A stretch of 64,000 nt of DNA, from NCBI GenBank assembly GCA_035776735.1, contig DASSSO010000033.1, forward strand, positions 21,836 to 85,835, written 5' to 3'. The stretch comes from JACDAN01 sp035776735 (GTDB lineage: Bacteria; Actinomycetota; Thermoleophilia; Gaiellales; Gaiellaceae). The notes under the pieces are model-generated. The model saw nothing but the letters and a program-made list of their open reading frames with translations, made no database searches and was not told the DNA's origin. Positions 24,251 to 32,072 of this stretch are shown here, one piece after another; positions within the stretch are counted from its first letter, which is position 1, and the number at the start of each line of letters is the position of its first letter. The position numbers and the translations under genes are program-made.

Positions 24251-25888
24251 CTACTCCCACTCGATGGTGCTCGGCGGCTTCGACGAGATGTCGAGCGCGA
24301 CGCGGTTCACGCCGGGGATCTCGTTGATGATCCGGCTCGAGATCGTCTCGAGCAGGTCGTAGGGCAGGCGCGCCCAGTCTGCGGTCATCGCGTCCTCGGA
24401 GGTGACCGCGCGGATCACGATCGGGTACGCGTACGTCCGCTCGTCGCCCTGGACGCCGACCGACCGGATCGCCGGGAGCACGGCGAACGACTGCCAGAGG
24501 TCGCGGTAGAGCCCGGCACGCCGCACCTCCTCCTGGAGGATCGCGTCGGCCTCGCGCAGGATCTCGAGCCGCTCGTGCGTGACGGCGCCGATGATCCGGA
24601 TCGCGAGCCCCGGGCCCGGGAAGGGCTGTCGCCAGACCATCCGCTCGGGCAGCCCCAGCTCCTCGCCGACGCGCCGCACTTCGTCCTTGAAGAGCAGCCG
24701 CAGCGGCTCGACGAGCTCGAAGTCGACCTCCTCGGGGAGGCCGCCCACGTTGTGGTGCGACTTGATCATCGCCGCGACCCCCTCGGTGCCGCCCGACTCG
24801 ATCACGTCGGAGTAGAGCGTGCCCTGGACGAGGTACCGGATGCGGCCCAGCCGAGGCGCCGACTTGGCAGCGCCGCCTGGAGGATGGTCGGGCTTTGCCC
24901 GACCGTCCGCAAGACGCTTCGCTTCCTCCTCGAAGACGCGGATGAACTCCTCGCCGACGCGCTTGCGCTTCTCCTCGGGGTCCTCGACGCCCTCGAGCCG
25001 CGTCAGGAACCGCTCCTCGGCCTCCACGTGCACGAGCGGGATGTGGAAGTGGCCGCGGAACGTCTCGACTACCTGCACCGCCTCGTCCTTGCGCAGCAGC
25101 CCGTGATCGACGAAGACGCAGGCGAGCTGGTCGCCGACCGCCTTGTGGACCAGCAGCGCAGCGACCGCGGAGTCCACGCCGCCGGAGAGCGCGCAGAGGA
25201 CGCGCTCGCTTCCGACCTGCGCCCGGATCCGCTCGACCTGCTCCTCGATCACCGCCGCCGCCGTCCACGCGGGCGGGGCCTGCGCGACCCCGTAGAGGAA
25301 GTTCTTCAGCACCTCGTTGCCGAACGCCGTGTGCACGACCTCCGGGTGGAACTGCACGCCGTAGAGCCCCCGCGCCGGCGCCTCGAAGGCGGCGATCGGC
25401 GTCGAGGGCGAGGACGCGGTCACCTCGGCCCCCTCCGGGGCGGCCGTCACCGAGTCGCGGTGGCTCATCCAGACGACCTGCTCGGCAGGCGTCTGCTCCA
25501 GGAGCGCGCCGCCGCCGGCCCGCAGCTCCGTGCGCCCGAACTCCGAGGCTCCCGTCCGCTCGACCTTCCCGCCGAGGTCGCGCGCCATCAGCTGCATGCC
25601 GTAGCAGATCCCGAGGATCGGGACGCCGAGCTCCCAGAGGCCCGGGTCCACGTCGGGCGCCTCCTCCGCGTAGACCGACGCAGGCCCGCCGCTGAGGACG
25701 ATCGCGCGCGGGTTCCGCGCCCGCAGCGCCTGGGCCGGCGTCCGGTGGGACACGAGCTCCGAGTAGACGCGGCACTCGCGGACCCTGCGGGCGATCAGCT
25801 GCGAGTACTGGCCGCCGAGGTCGACGACGAGGACCGGGCGATCCTCCGCTCGGTCGTCGGCGCGCTCGAACGGAAGGATCTCGGCCAT
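24251..25888 (-). CDS. guaA: GMP synthase (glutamine-hydrolysing)
   Basis: 545 residues; normal length is about 520. It converts XMP to GMP. The class I amidotransferase domain has LGGQYSQLIARRVRE, the nucleophile in GICYGMQL and His/Glu in GVQFHPEVVHT. The PP-loop is LSGGVDSAVAA, followed by VFVDHGLLRK, and the dimerisation domain ends with PSTIEWE. The extra length comes from about 20 residues (ADGRAKPDHPPGGAAKSAP) inserted just before RYLVQGTLYSDVIES, where a palindromic repeat lies. The start is ATG 25888. Downstream of guaB3 in one operon. Confidence 0.97.
   Translation of the reverse strand: MAEILPFERADDRAEDRPVLVVDLGGQYSQLIARRVRECRVYSELVSHRTPAQALRARNPRAIVLSGGPASVYAEEAPDVDPGLWELGVPILGICYGMQLMARDLGGKVERTGASEFGRTELRAGGGALLEQTPAEQVVWMSHRDSVTAAPEGAEVTASSPSTPIAAFEAPARGLYGVQFHPEVVHTAFGNEVLKNFLYGVAQAPPAWTAAAVIEEQVERIRAQVGSERVLCALSGGVDSAVAALLVHKAVGDQLACVFVDHGLLRKDEAVQVVETFRGHFHIPLVHVEAEERFLTRLEGVEDPEEKRKRVGEEFIRVFEEEAKRLADGRAKPDHPPGGAAKSAPRLGRIRYLVQGTLYSDVIESGGTEGVAAMIKSHHNVGGLPEEVDFELVEPLRLLFKDEVRRVGEELGLPERMVWRQPFPGPGLAIRIIGAVTHERLEILREADAILQEEVRRAGLYRDLWQSFAVLPAIRSVGVQGDERTYAYPIVIRAVTSEDAMTADWARLPYDLLETISSRIINEIPGVNRVALDISSKPPSTIEWE
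24882..24908. repeat. Palindromic element inserted in guaA
   Basis: GGTCGGG-CTTTG-CCCGACC, extended on both sides to an 11-bp stem with one mismatch (G-U in RNA). It encodes the proline-rich insert of GuaA in frame. Loop and flank match the element at 18192-18214. Confidence 0.6.
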
Positions 25889-25938
25889 CAGTGCTCCCCC
25901 AGGTGATGCTGCCCCGCGTGCATCGCTTGGGCGAGCAC

Positions 25939-27096
25939 CTAGCCCATTCCGATCCGCTGCGACTGCTGGAGGCCTTTGCCCTCGGTCTTGATCGAGGGCG
26001 CGAGCATGATCTCGGCCTTCTGGAAGTCGTGGATCGACTCGTAGCCGCAGGTCGCCATCGCCGTCCGCAGCGCGCCCATCAGGTTCAGCGTGCCGTCGTT
26101 CTCGGTCGCCGGGCCGATCACGATCTGCTCGAGCGTCGCGACCTGGTCGACCTGCACGCGCGCGCCGCGCGGAAGCGTCGGATGGAAGGTCGCCATGCCC
26201 CAGTGGTAGCCGAGGCCGGGCGCCTCCTTGGCGCGGGCGAGCGGCGACCCGACCATGACGGCATCGGCGCCGCAGGCGATCGCCTTTGCGATGTCGCCGC
26301 CGGTTCGCATCCCGCCGTCGGCGATCACGTTCACGTACGTGCCCGTCTCGAGCAGGTGCTGGACGCGGGCGGCGCTCGCGTCCGAGATCGCCGTCGCCTG
26401 CGGGACGCCGACGCCGAGGACGCCGCGGGTCGTGCAGGCCGCACCCGGCCCGACGCCGACGAGCACCGCAGCGGCCCCCGTCCGCATCAGGTGCAGCGCC
26501 GTCTGGTACGAGGCGCAGCCGCCGACGATGACGGGGATCGGCAGCGCCGAGATGAACTCCTTCAGGTTCAGGGCCGAGCCGTTCGAGGACACGTGCTCGG
26601 CCGAGACCACCGTCCCCTGGATCACGAGGATGTCGAGCCCGGCGGCGAGCGCGATCTCGTAGTGCTCGCGCACCCGCTGCGGGGTCAACGACCCGGCTGC
26701 GAGCACGCCTTTGGACTTGATCTCCTCGATCCGGCGGGCAATCAGCCGCGGCTCGACCGGCTGCGCGTAGATCTTCTGCATCGCCGCCGTCGCCTTCTCC
26801 TTTGGGAGCTTGGCGATCTTGGCGAGCTGGATGTCGGCGTCCTCGTAGCGGGTGAAGATCCCCTCGAGGTTGAGGACGCCGAGGCCGCCGAGCTCGCCGA
26901 GCTTGACCGCAGTCTCCGGCGAGACCACGCCGTCCATGGCCGACGCCAGCAGGGGAAGCTCGAGCAGGTGCGGGCCGAGCTTCCACCCGATGTCGACGTC
27001 CTGAGGGTCGCGCGTCCGCCGGCTCGGGACGATCGCGATGTCGTCGAAGCCGTAGGCCTGACGGGCCTTCTTCCCCCTCCCGATCTCAATCTCCAT
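25939..27096 (-). CDS. guaB3: GuaB3-family IMP dehydrogenase-like protein
   Basis: 385 residues, without the CBS domains of classical GuaB. EIEIGRGKKARQAYGFDDIA is the GuaB3 N-terminus. The catalytic loop is GPGAACTTRGVLG with the Cys, VIADGGMRTGGD binds phosphate, and GLGYHWGMATFHPTLPRG is typical of the actinobacterial GuaB3 clade. It acts in or near IMP-to-XMP oxidation; a salvage role has been proposed for relatives. ATG 27096 is chosen over an upstream start because AGGAGG lies directly before it. It leads the guaB3-guaA operon. Confidence 0.93.
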   Translation of the reverse strand: MEIEIGRGKKARQAYGFDDIAIVPSRRTRDPQDVDIGWKLGPHLLELPLLASAMDGVVSPETAVKLGELGGLGVLNLEGIFTRYEDADIQLAKIAKLPKEKATAAMQKIYAQPVEPRLIARRIEEIKSKGVLAAGSLTPQRVREHYEIALAAGLDILVIQGTVVSAEHVSSNGSALNLKEFISALPIPVIVGGCASYQTALHLMRTGAAAVLVGVGPGAACTTRGVLGVGVPQATAISDASAARVQHLLETGTYVNVIADGGMRTGGDIAKAIACGADAVMVGSPLARAKEAPGLGYHWGMATFHPTLPRGARVQVDQVATLEQIVIGPATENDGTLNLMGALRTAMATCGYESIHDFQKAEIMLAPSIKTEGKGLQQSQRIGMG

Positions 27097-27117
27097 GTTG
27101 CCCTCCTGAAGCACAAA

Positions 27118-27147
27118 GGCCCAGGCTCCTCGCGGTTGGCCTGGGCC
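27118..27147 (-). terminator. Hairpin in the guaB3 leader (attenuator-like)
   Basis: On the minus strand GGCCCAGGC and GCCTGGGCC pair perfectly (9 bp, 12-nt loop), followed by TTTGTGCTTC and then the guaB3 ribosome-binding site. It could stop transcription before guaB3 or end the unit upstream. Confidence 0.5.
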
Positions 27148-27188
27148 GGAAACCTCCGATTTTCTCAGTCGCTCTCAATCGAGAGAGG

Positions 27189-27194
27189 ATCGTA
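27189..27194 (-). promoter_or_regulatory. Candidate extended -10 of guaB3
   Basis: TGTTACGAT on the minus strand, about 93 nt before the ATG, placing the 27118-27147 hairpin inside the transcript leader. No clear -35. Confidence 0.3.
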
Positions 27195-27224
27195 ACAACG
27201 GGCCTTGACGGCGCCCTTCGCGGC

Positions 27225-28184
27225 TCAGAGCTCCGACGGAACCGGCTCGAGCCTCTCCACCTCCACGCCCCCGGCGAGGCGGGTCAGCTCCCTCGGCTCG
27301 AAGCGCCCGGCGCCGACCTCCTGCACGGCTGCGGCTCCGGCCGCCACTGCTCGGCGGAGCGCCTCCTCGGGCGGATTCTCGTCCAGCCGCGCGGCGATGT
27401 AGCCGGCGAGCAGCACGTCGCCCGAGCCGGCCGGGGAGACGGCGGCCACCTGCGGGACGGCGGCGTGGAAGCGCTCCGCCTCCCGGTCCTCGCGGAACAG
27501 CGCGTAGCACCCGGAGGTGAGCGTGATCAGCACGTTCCTGGCGCCGAGGCCGGAGATGTGCTCGAGCGCCTGAACGAAGTCCTGCGGATCGTGGAACTCC
27601 TGGCCGACGAGGCCCTCGGCCTCGCGCTCGTTCGGCGTGACGAGGAACGGCTCCGCCTCGGTTCCGAGCCGGAGCGGCTGCCCCTCGGCGTCCAGGACGG
27701 CCCGGACCCCGCGCCGGTCGAGCTCGCGGATCGCCTCGGCGTAGAAGCCCTCGTCCACGCCCCGCGGCAGCGTGCCGGCGAAGATGACCATGTCCGCGCC
27801 GCGCGAGAGGTAGCGGAGCTTCTCCAGCAGCAGCTCGAGCTCCTCGGCCTCCACGTGCGGCCCCCACTCGTTGATCTCCGTGTAGGTCCCACCCGTGGGG
27901 TCGACGACCGCCGTGGACGTCCGGGACTCGTCGGCGATCCGGACGAAGTCGTTGAGGATCCCCTCGCGCGTCAGCTCGCTGACGACCCGGGCGCCGGTGC
28001 GGCCCCCCGCGAGGCCGGTCGCGACGACCGGGACGTCCATCCGCTTGAGCGCGCGGGCGATGTTCACGCCCTTGCCGCCGGCGAGCGTGAGGCCGGCGCT
28101 GGCGCGGTGACGCTGCCCCGGCTGGAAGTTCGGCACGGTCAGCGTCCGGTCGAGGGCTGCGTTCATCGTGACCGTGACGATCAC
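27225..28184 (-). CDS. PfkB-family hexose kinase (1-phosphofructokinase-like)
   Basis: 319 residues from GTG 28184. The start IVTVTMNAALDRTLTVPNF is typical of 1-phosphofructokinase and tagatose-6-phosphate kinase. GGKGVNIARALKRMDV binds sugar; TPNEREAEGLVG and SPAGSGDVLLAGYIA hold the ATP site and the catalytic Asp. A sugar phosphate is the likely substrate. No PTS genes lie nearby, so fructose-1-phosphate as substrate is uncertain. Overlaps the carboxypeptidase gene by 4 nt. Confidence 0.88.
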   Translation of the reverse strand: MIVTVTMNAALDRTLTVPNFQPGQRHRASAGLTLAGGKGVNIARALKRMDVPVVATGLAGGRTGARVVSELTREGILNDFVRIADESRTSTAVVDPTGGTYTEINEWGPHVEAEELELLLEKLRYLSRGADMVIFAGTLPRGVDEGFYAEAIRELDRRGVRAVLDAEGQPLRLGTEAEPFLVTPNEREAEGLVGQEFHDPQDFVQALEHISGLGARNVLITLTSGCYALFREDREAERFHAAVPQVAAVSPAGSGDVLLAGYIAARLDENPPEEALRRAVAAGAAAVQEVGAGRFEPRELTRLAGGVEVERLEPVPSEL

Positions 28185-29305
28185 GAGAACCACCCCGTGA
28201 TGTGGTCGACGGTTCTGCCCGCGTACCAGCCGGTGCGGTCCAGGACGCCGGGGTCGTCGCGCGCCTCGGCGGCGACGAGCGGCGCGCGACCGAGGAGCCG
28301 CTTGCGGTCGAGCACCCGCAGCTCGCCGACGACCTGTCCCTTTCGCACCGGGAGGTCGAGGCGGCTCGGGAGGACGACCCGCTCGACGAGCGGGCGGCCG
28401 ATCCGGACGGGCCGTGCGAGGGGACGCGCGGCGACGACGGGGACCGGCTCGAGGCCCCAGTCGACGGGAATCCTGTCGTACACGCGCGCCGGCGGGGCGA
28501 GCGGGACGTACGCGTAACGGGACATGCCCCAGGCGAGGAGCTCCTCGAGGTCCGCGTTCCGGACGCCGCGCGACCGGCTCCCCAGGATCGTCGCGTAGAT
28601 GGTGACGTGGTTGCCGCGGGCGGCCGCGACCTGGCTCCAGCCGGCGCCGGACGTGTGGCCCGTCTTCACGCCGATGACCCCGGGGAACTCGCCGAGCAGG
28701 TCGTTCCACGTGTGAAGCGTGCGGCCGCCGGAAATCGCGGCCGACTCCTGCCGGACGAGCTTCCGGATCTCTGGGTGCTTCATCGCCTCGAGGGCGAGGC
28801 GGGTGACGTCCCACGCGGAGGAGTAGTGGCCCGCGGTGTCGAGGCCGTCAGGGCGCGCGAACTGGGTCTCCCGCAGCCCGAGCGCCGCCGCCTGCTGGTT
28901 CATGAGCGCGACGAACGGACCGCTCTGCCCGCCGCCGACGTGCTCGGCGATCGCGACCGCGCTGTCGTTCGCGCTCTGGATCAGCGCGGCGGCGATCAGG
29001 TCGCGAAGCGGGATCCGCTCGCCCGCGCGGAGCCGGATCGTCGAGCCGGTGACGCCGACCGCGTCCCGGTCGACCGAGACCATCGTCCCCGGCTTCGCGC
29101 GCTCCAGCGCGACGAGTACCGTCATCAGCTTCGTGATGCTCGCGATCGGCAGGCGATCGTGCGCGCGGCGCGCGAGCAGCACCTCACCGGTCTGGCCCTC
29201 CTGGACGAGGTAGGCGCGAGCGTCGACCTCCGGGGTCGCAGCGGCGGCCGGTGCAGACCAGGCAAGTACGGCCAAGAGGGCGGCGAGCCGCTTCACCGGG
29301 CGCAA
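28181..29305 (-). CDS. D-alanyl-D-alanine carboxypeptidase (PBP5-like)
   Basis: 374 residues with a signal peptide (LAALLAVLAWSAPAAAA). The active-site serine is Ser56 in ASITKLM (SxxK), with SAND as SxN and VKTGHT as the KTG box. It trims the terminal D-Ala from peptidoglycan stem peptides outside the cell. The C-terminal domain of about 110 residues fits the PBP5 beta domain. TTG 29305 is the longest start; GTG 29296 would also precede the signal peptide. Confidence 0.93.
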   Translation of the reverse strand: MRPVKRLAALLAVLAWSAPAAAATPEVDARAYLVQEGQTGEVLLARRAHDRLPIASITKLMTVLVALERAKPGTMVSVDRDAVGVTGSTIRLRAGERIPLRDLIAAALIQSANDSAVAIAEHVGGGQSGPFVALMNQQAAALGLRETQFARPDGLDTAGHYSSAWDVTRLALEAMKHPEIRKLVRQESAAISGGRTLHTWNDLLGEFPGVIGVKTGHTSGAGWSQVAAARGNHVTIYATILGSRSRGVRNADLEELLAWGMSRYAYVPLAPPARVYDRIPVDWGLEPVPVVAARPLARPVRIGRPLVERVVLPSRLDLPVRKGQVVGELRVLDRKRLLGRAPLVAAEARDDPGVLDRTGWYAGRTVDHITGWFS

Positions 29306-29308
29306 ACG

Positions 29309-29632
29309 TTAGTCGACGCGGATCGGCTGGCCCACGCGCAGGGCCGTCGGGTCGACGCCCGGGTTGAGCTCCATCAGGCGGTCGACCGTCGTGCCGAACT
29401 TCTCCGCGATCGAGGCGAGCGTGTCGCCGCTGCGGACCGAGTACCCCGTCGCCCGGACGCTCTTCGTCCGGGGCCGCTCGCGCGGCTCCTCGGCCACCGA
29501 GGCCGCAGGCGCTGGCCGCGCCGCCTCGCCGCCGTGGAGCGCCGGGCGCACGAGGAGCACCAGCACCGTCACCGCCAGGAGCGCGAGCGCCGGGAAGCCG
29601 TAGCGGACGAACCACCAGGGGATCGTCACCAT
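29309..29632 (-). CDS. Membrane-anchored LysM protein
   Basis: 107 residues. One membrane segment (GFPALALLAVTVLVLLV), an Ala/Pro/Glu linker, then a LysM domain (GYSVRSGDTLASIAEKFGTT, LNPGVDPTALRVGQPIRV). LysM binds peptidoglycan from outside the membrane. It lies between pyrF (7-nt overlap) and the D,D-carboxypeptidase gene, consistent with wall attachment. Confidence 0.9.
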   Translation of the reverse strand: MVTIPWWFVRYGFPALALLAVTVLVLLVRPALHGGEAARPAPAASVAEEPRERPRTKSVRATGYSVRSGDTLASIAEKFGTTVDRLMELNPGVDPTALRVGQPIRVD

Positions 29633-30537
29633 CCGGCCACCGCCCAGACCTCGCTCCGCAGCTGGGCGGCGGCGGCCGCCGCCGCCGACCGCCAGTCGTC
29701 CTCCCCGTGCCGGTACGCGTAGATCACGGACCGGGCGGCGGCCACGAGCGCGCTCGCGGGCCCGCTCGTGAAGGCGCGCGCGACGTCGGCGGGGGTCGCG
29801 CCCTGGGCGCCCAGCCCGGGAAGCAGCAGCACCGACCGCGGCAGCAGGCGGCGGGCCTCGCCGACGGCGCGCGGGTGGGTGGCGCCGATCACGGCCCCGA
29901 CGCTCGACAGGCCGCGCTCGCCGACGACGTCCTCTCCCCACTCCGCGACGAGGGTCGCGACGTGCTGCCAGAGCGGCCGGCCGTCCGAGAGCGTCAGATC
30001 CTGGACGTCGGCCCCGCCCGGATTCGAGGTCCGGACGACGCAGAAGATCCCGCGGCCGTGGCGGCGGCACGCCGCGAGGTACGGGTCGACGGAGTCGCGG
30101 CCAAGGTACGGGTTGACGGTGAGCGCGTCGGCGACGGGCTGCCCGCCCTCGTCCCGCGGCTCGAGGTACGCGGCCGCGTACGCCCGGGCGGTCGAGCCGA
30201 TGTCGCCCCGCTTCCCGTCGGCGAGCACGATCAGTCCCGCCGCGCGCGCGTAGTCGCAGACCTCCTCGAAGGCGGCGAGCCCCGGGGCGCCGAGCGTCTC
30301 GAAGAAGGCGAGCTGCGGCTTGACGCCCACGACGTACGGCGCGACCGCGTCGACGATCCCGCGGCAGAAGCGGGCGGAGGCGTCGGCCGGCGGCTCCCCG
30401 CGCAGCTCGACCGGGAAGAGCTCGGGCCTCGGGTCGAGGCCGACGAGCACCTGCGACCGCTTCCGGTCCACGGCGTCGGCGATCCGGTCGCCGAAGGTCA
30501 TTCCGCCGACCTGTACCGGCGTCTCGACATCGGACAT
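29626..30537 (-). CDS. pyrF: Orotidine 5'-phosphate decarboxylase (class 2)
   Basis: 303 residues, the longer class 2 form. It makes UMP. VLVGLDPRPELFP is the N-terminal strand, VGVKPQLAFFE binds the ligand, and LADGKRGDIGSTA contains the catalytic Lys/Asp network. LLPGLGAQGATPADV is the phosphate loop. pyrE lies 0.5 kb upstream, with the HU gene in between. Confidence 0.95.
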   Translation of the reverse strand: MSDVETPVQVGGMTFGDRIADAVDRKRSQVLVGLDPRPELFPVELRGEPPADASARFCRGIVDAVAPYVVGVKPQLAFFETLGAPGLAAFEEVCDYARAAGLIVLADGKRGDIGSTARAYAAAYLEPRDEGGQPVADALTVNPYLGRDSVDPYLAACRRHGRGIFCVVRTSNPGGADVQDLTLSDGRPLWQHVATLVAEWGEDVVGERGLSSVGAVIGATHPRAVGEARRLLPRSVLLLPGLGAQGATPADVARAFTSGPASALVAAARSVIYAYRHGEDDWRSAAAAAAAQLRSEVWAVAGW

Positions 30538-30571
30538 CTGCGGATGAGCGTACTGGCGGCCCCAGACGCGG

Positions 30572-30597
30572 AGCGGGGGCCGGTTTCGGCCCCCGCT
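30572..30597 (-). terminator. Terminator-like hairpin after the HU gene
   Basis: AGCGGGGGCC and GGCCCCCGCT around GGTTTC form a perfect 10-bp stem 25 nt after the HU stop. No strong T-run follows. Confidence 0.55.
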
Positions 30598-30621
30598 GAG
30601 ACTTCGCGCTCGAAGCGCTCG

Positions 30622-30906
30622 CTACATCGAGCTCTTGACGGCGGCCTTCAGCTGGCTCCCCGCCGAGAACTTCGGCACCTTCGAGGCGGGGATGTGCACG
30701 CGCTCGCTCGGGTTCCGGGGGTTCACGCCCTGCCGTGCCGCGCGGTTCTGCACCGAGAACTTGCCGAATCCTGTGAAGCTCACTTCCTCGCCGTTCCGGA
30801 GTGCGTCGCTGATCGAGCCGAGAAACGCGTCGACTGCCTCGGCCGCCTCGCGTCGATTCAGGCCGCTCTTCTGCGCGACGCGATCCACGAATTCCTGCTT
30901 GGTCAA
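30622..30906 (-). CDS. hup: HU-family nucleoid protein
   Basis: 94 residues from TTG 30906. LTKQEFVDRVAQKSGLNRREA and EVSFTGFGKFSVQNRAARQG are the HU dimerisation and beta-arm regions, and NPRNPSERVHIPASKVPKFSAG the DNA-intercalating arm with its proline. It bends DNA without strong sequence preference. TTG is preferred because GGAGGAG lies 7 nt upstream and the longer reading would begin in the -35 box. No Lys/Ala tail like that of some actinobacterial HU proteins. Confidence 0.95.
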   Translation of the reverse strand: MTKQEFVDRVAQKSGLNRREAAEAVDAFLGSISDALRNGEEVSFTGFGKFSVQNRAARQGVNPRNPSERVHIPASKVPKFSAGSQLKAAVKSSM

Positions 30907-30940
30907 AAGAATCTCCTCCCTCGACGTCAGTGCCTGTGGG

Positions 30941-30969
30941 ACCCTAACAGCGATCCCATTTCCGCTCAA
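30941..30969 (-). promoter_or_regulatory. Promoter of the HU gene
   Basis: TTGAGC (30964-30969) and TAGGGT (30941-30946) on the minus strand, 17 nt apart, about 34 nt before the TTG start. This is the clearest housekeeping-type promoter in the window. Confidence 0.6.
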
Positions 30970-30990
30970 CCATGCGGTTGCGGCGGTCTT

Positions 30991-31521
30991 CTACCCCGGA
31001 AGCAGCTCTCCTGCCCGAAAAAGCGGCCTGAGGCGCACGCCGTGCCGCGCGAGCTCGTCGCTTCCACCCTCCTCGCGGTCGACCACGCAGACGGCCGTCC
31101 GGCACTCGAGACCCGCCTCGCGGAGCGCCTGCACGGCGGCCAGAGCGGCACCTCCCGAGGTGATCACGTCCTCCACGAGGCACACTCGCTCGCCCGGCTC
31201 GAAGGCCCCTTCGATGCGGTTCGAGGTGCCGTAGTCCTTCGTCTCCTTGCGGACGATGAGGAAGGGAAGGCGCGAGACGAGCGACGAGGCGGCGGCGAGA
31301 GCGACGGCGCCGAGCTCCGGCCCCGCCAGCCGTGTCGCGCCCGGCTCGTGCTTCCCGACGACAGCTGCGACCCGGATGCCGATCGCCTCCAGGAGCTCGG
31401 GACGGGTCTCGAAGCGGTACTTGTCGAAGTAGCGCGTCGAACGGCGCCCCGAGCGCAGGACGAAGTCGCCCTCGAGCAGCGCGTGCTCGCGCAGCGCAGA
31501 CCGCAGCTCGTCGTCGGTCAC
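30991..31521 (-). CDS. pyrE: Orotate phosphoribosyltransferase
   Basis: 176 residues. It couples orotate to PRPP. FVLRSGRRSTRYFDKYRF is the typical N-terminal segment, FLIVRKETKDYGTSNRIEG the flexible loop, and VCLVEDVITSGGAAL the PRPP-binding motif. It overlaps the small upstream gene by 4 nt. Confidence 0.94.
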   Translation of the reverse strand: MTDDELRSALREHALLEGDFVLRSGRRSTRYFDKYRFETRPELLEAIGIRVAAVVGKHEPGATRLAGPELGAVALAAASSLVSRLPFLIVRKETKDYGTSNRIEGAFEPGERVCLVEDVITSGGAALAAVQALREAGLECRTAVCVVDREEGGSDELARHGVRLRPLFRAGELLPG

Positions 31522-31706
31522 GCGAGGACCTCGAGCAGCTCTCGGGCGTCGTTCAGCAGGTCGTCCGCCTCCACCCCGCGCTCGAGGCGGATCAGCGCGC
31601 CGTCCTCGTAGGTCACGTCGACGTACTCCTTCGGTCGCATCGTGCGGCGCCAGAGCAGGATGCCCACCAGGATCGCGAGCGGAATCGTGACCCTACGAGG
31701 CGGCAC
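31518..31706 (-). CDS. Hypothetical small protein, single membrane segment
   Basis: 62 residues. A short hydrophobic stretch (VTIPLAILVGILLW) is followed by a soluble tail (DVTYEDGALIRLERGVEADD). It is overlapped on both sides by real genes (roadblock-like by 14 nt, pyrE by 4 nt), which supports translation. Unrecognised. Confidence 0.6.
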   Translation of the reverse strand: MPPRRVTIPLAILVGILLWRRTMRPKEYVDVTYEDGALIRLERGVEADDLLNDARELLEVLA

Positions 31707-32052
31707 GCGCCTTCTGCCTCCTGCGGCCCAGCTTCCGCAGCGTCGCGCGAAGGTCGTGATAGACGAGACCGGCCACGGGGTCCCGGCCCGTGGCCGCGAC
31801 GACTGCTCCCGCTTCAGCGCGAACGACGAACACGCTGCCCTCGGCGGTGACGGCCTGGATCCGCGTGGCCTCCGGGCCGGTGCGCAGGGCGTCCGCGTAC
31901 GCGAGCGTCGCGAGTGCGATCTCGGCGACCCGGTGGGCGTCCTCGTCGCTCACGCCGGCTGCGACGGGCCGCCCCTCCGCGTCGAGGATCACCGCGGCGA
32001 CGACGTCCTCGGAGACGTCCAGCAGCTCCGCTAGGGCCTGATCTCCGGTCAC
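31693..32052 (-). CDS. Roadblock/LC7-like protein
   Basis: 119 residues. LLDVSEDVVAAVILDAEGRPVAAG, AEIALATLAYADAL and EGSVFVVRAEAGAVVAAT give the beta-alpha-beta pattern of roadblock/LC7 domains, which in actinobacteria often dimerise and act with small GTPases or kinases. No such partner gene is nearby. The last residues are basic (KLGRRRQKARAAS). GTG start with TATGTT 6 nt upstream. Confidence 0.65.
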   Translation of the reverse strand: MTGDQALAELLDVSEDVVAAVILDAEGRPVAAGVSDEDAHRVAEIALATLAYADALRTGPEATRIQAVTAEGSVFVVRAEAGAVVAATGRDPVAGLVYHDLRATLRKLGRRRQKARAAS

Positions 32053-32058
32053 GGCGAG

Positions 32059-32066
32059 AACATACT
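32059..32066. promoter_or_regulatory. Overlapping divergent -10 elements
   Basis: TATGTT (32059-32064, minus) and CATACT (32061-32066, plus) each end exactly 6 nt before the GTG at 32052 and the ATG at 32073. Both transcripts would be leaderless and their promoters share four bases. Confidence 0.5.
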
Positions 32067-32072
32067 GGCGCG

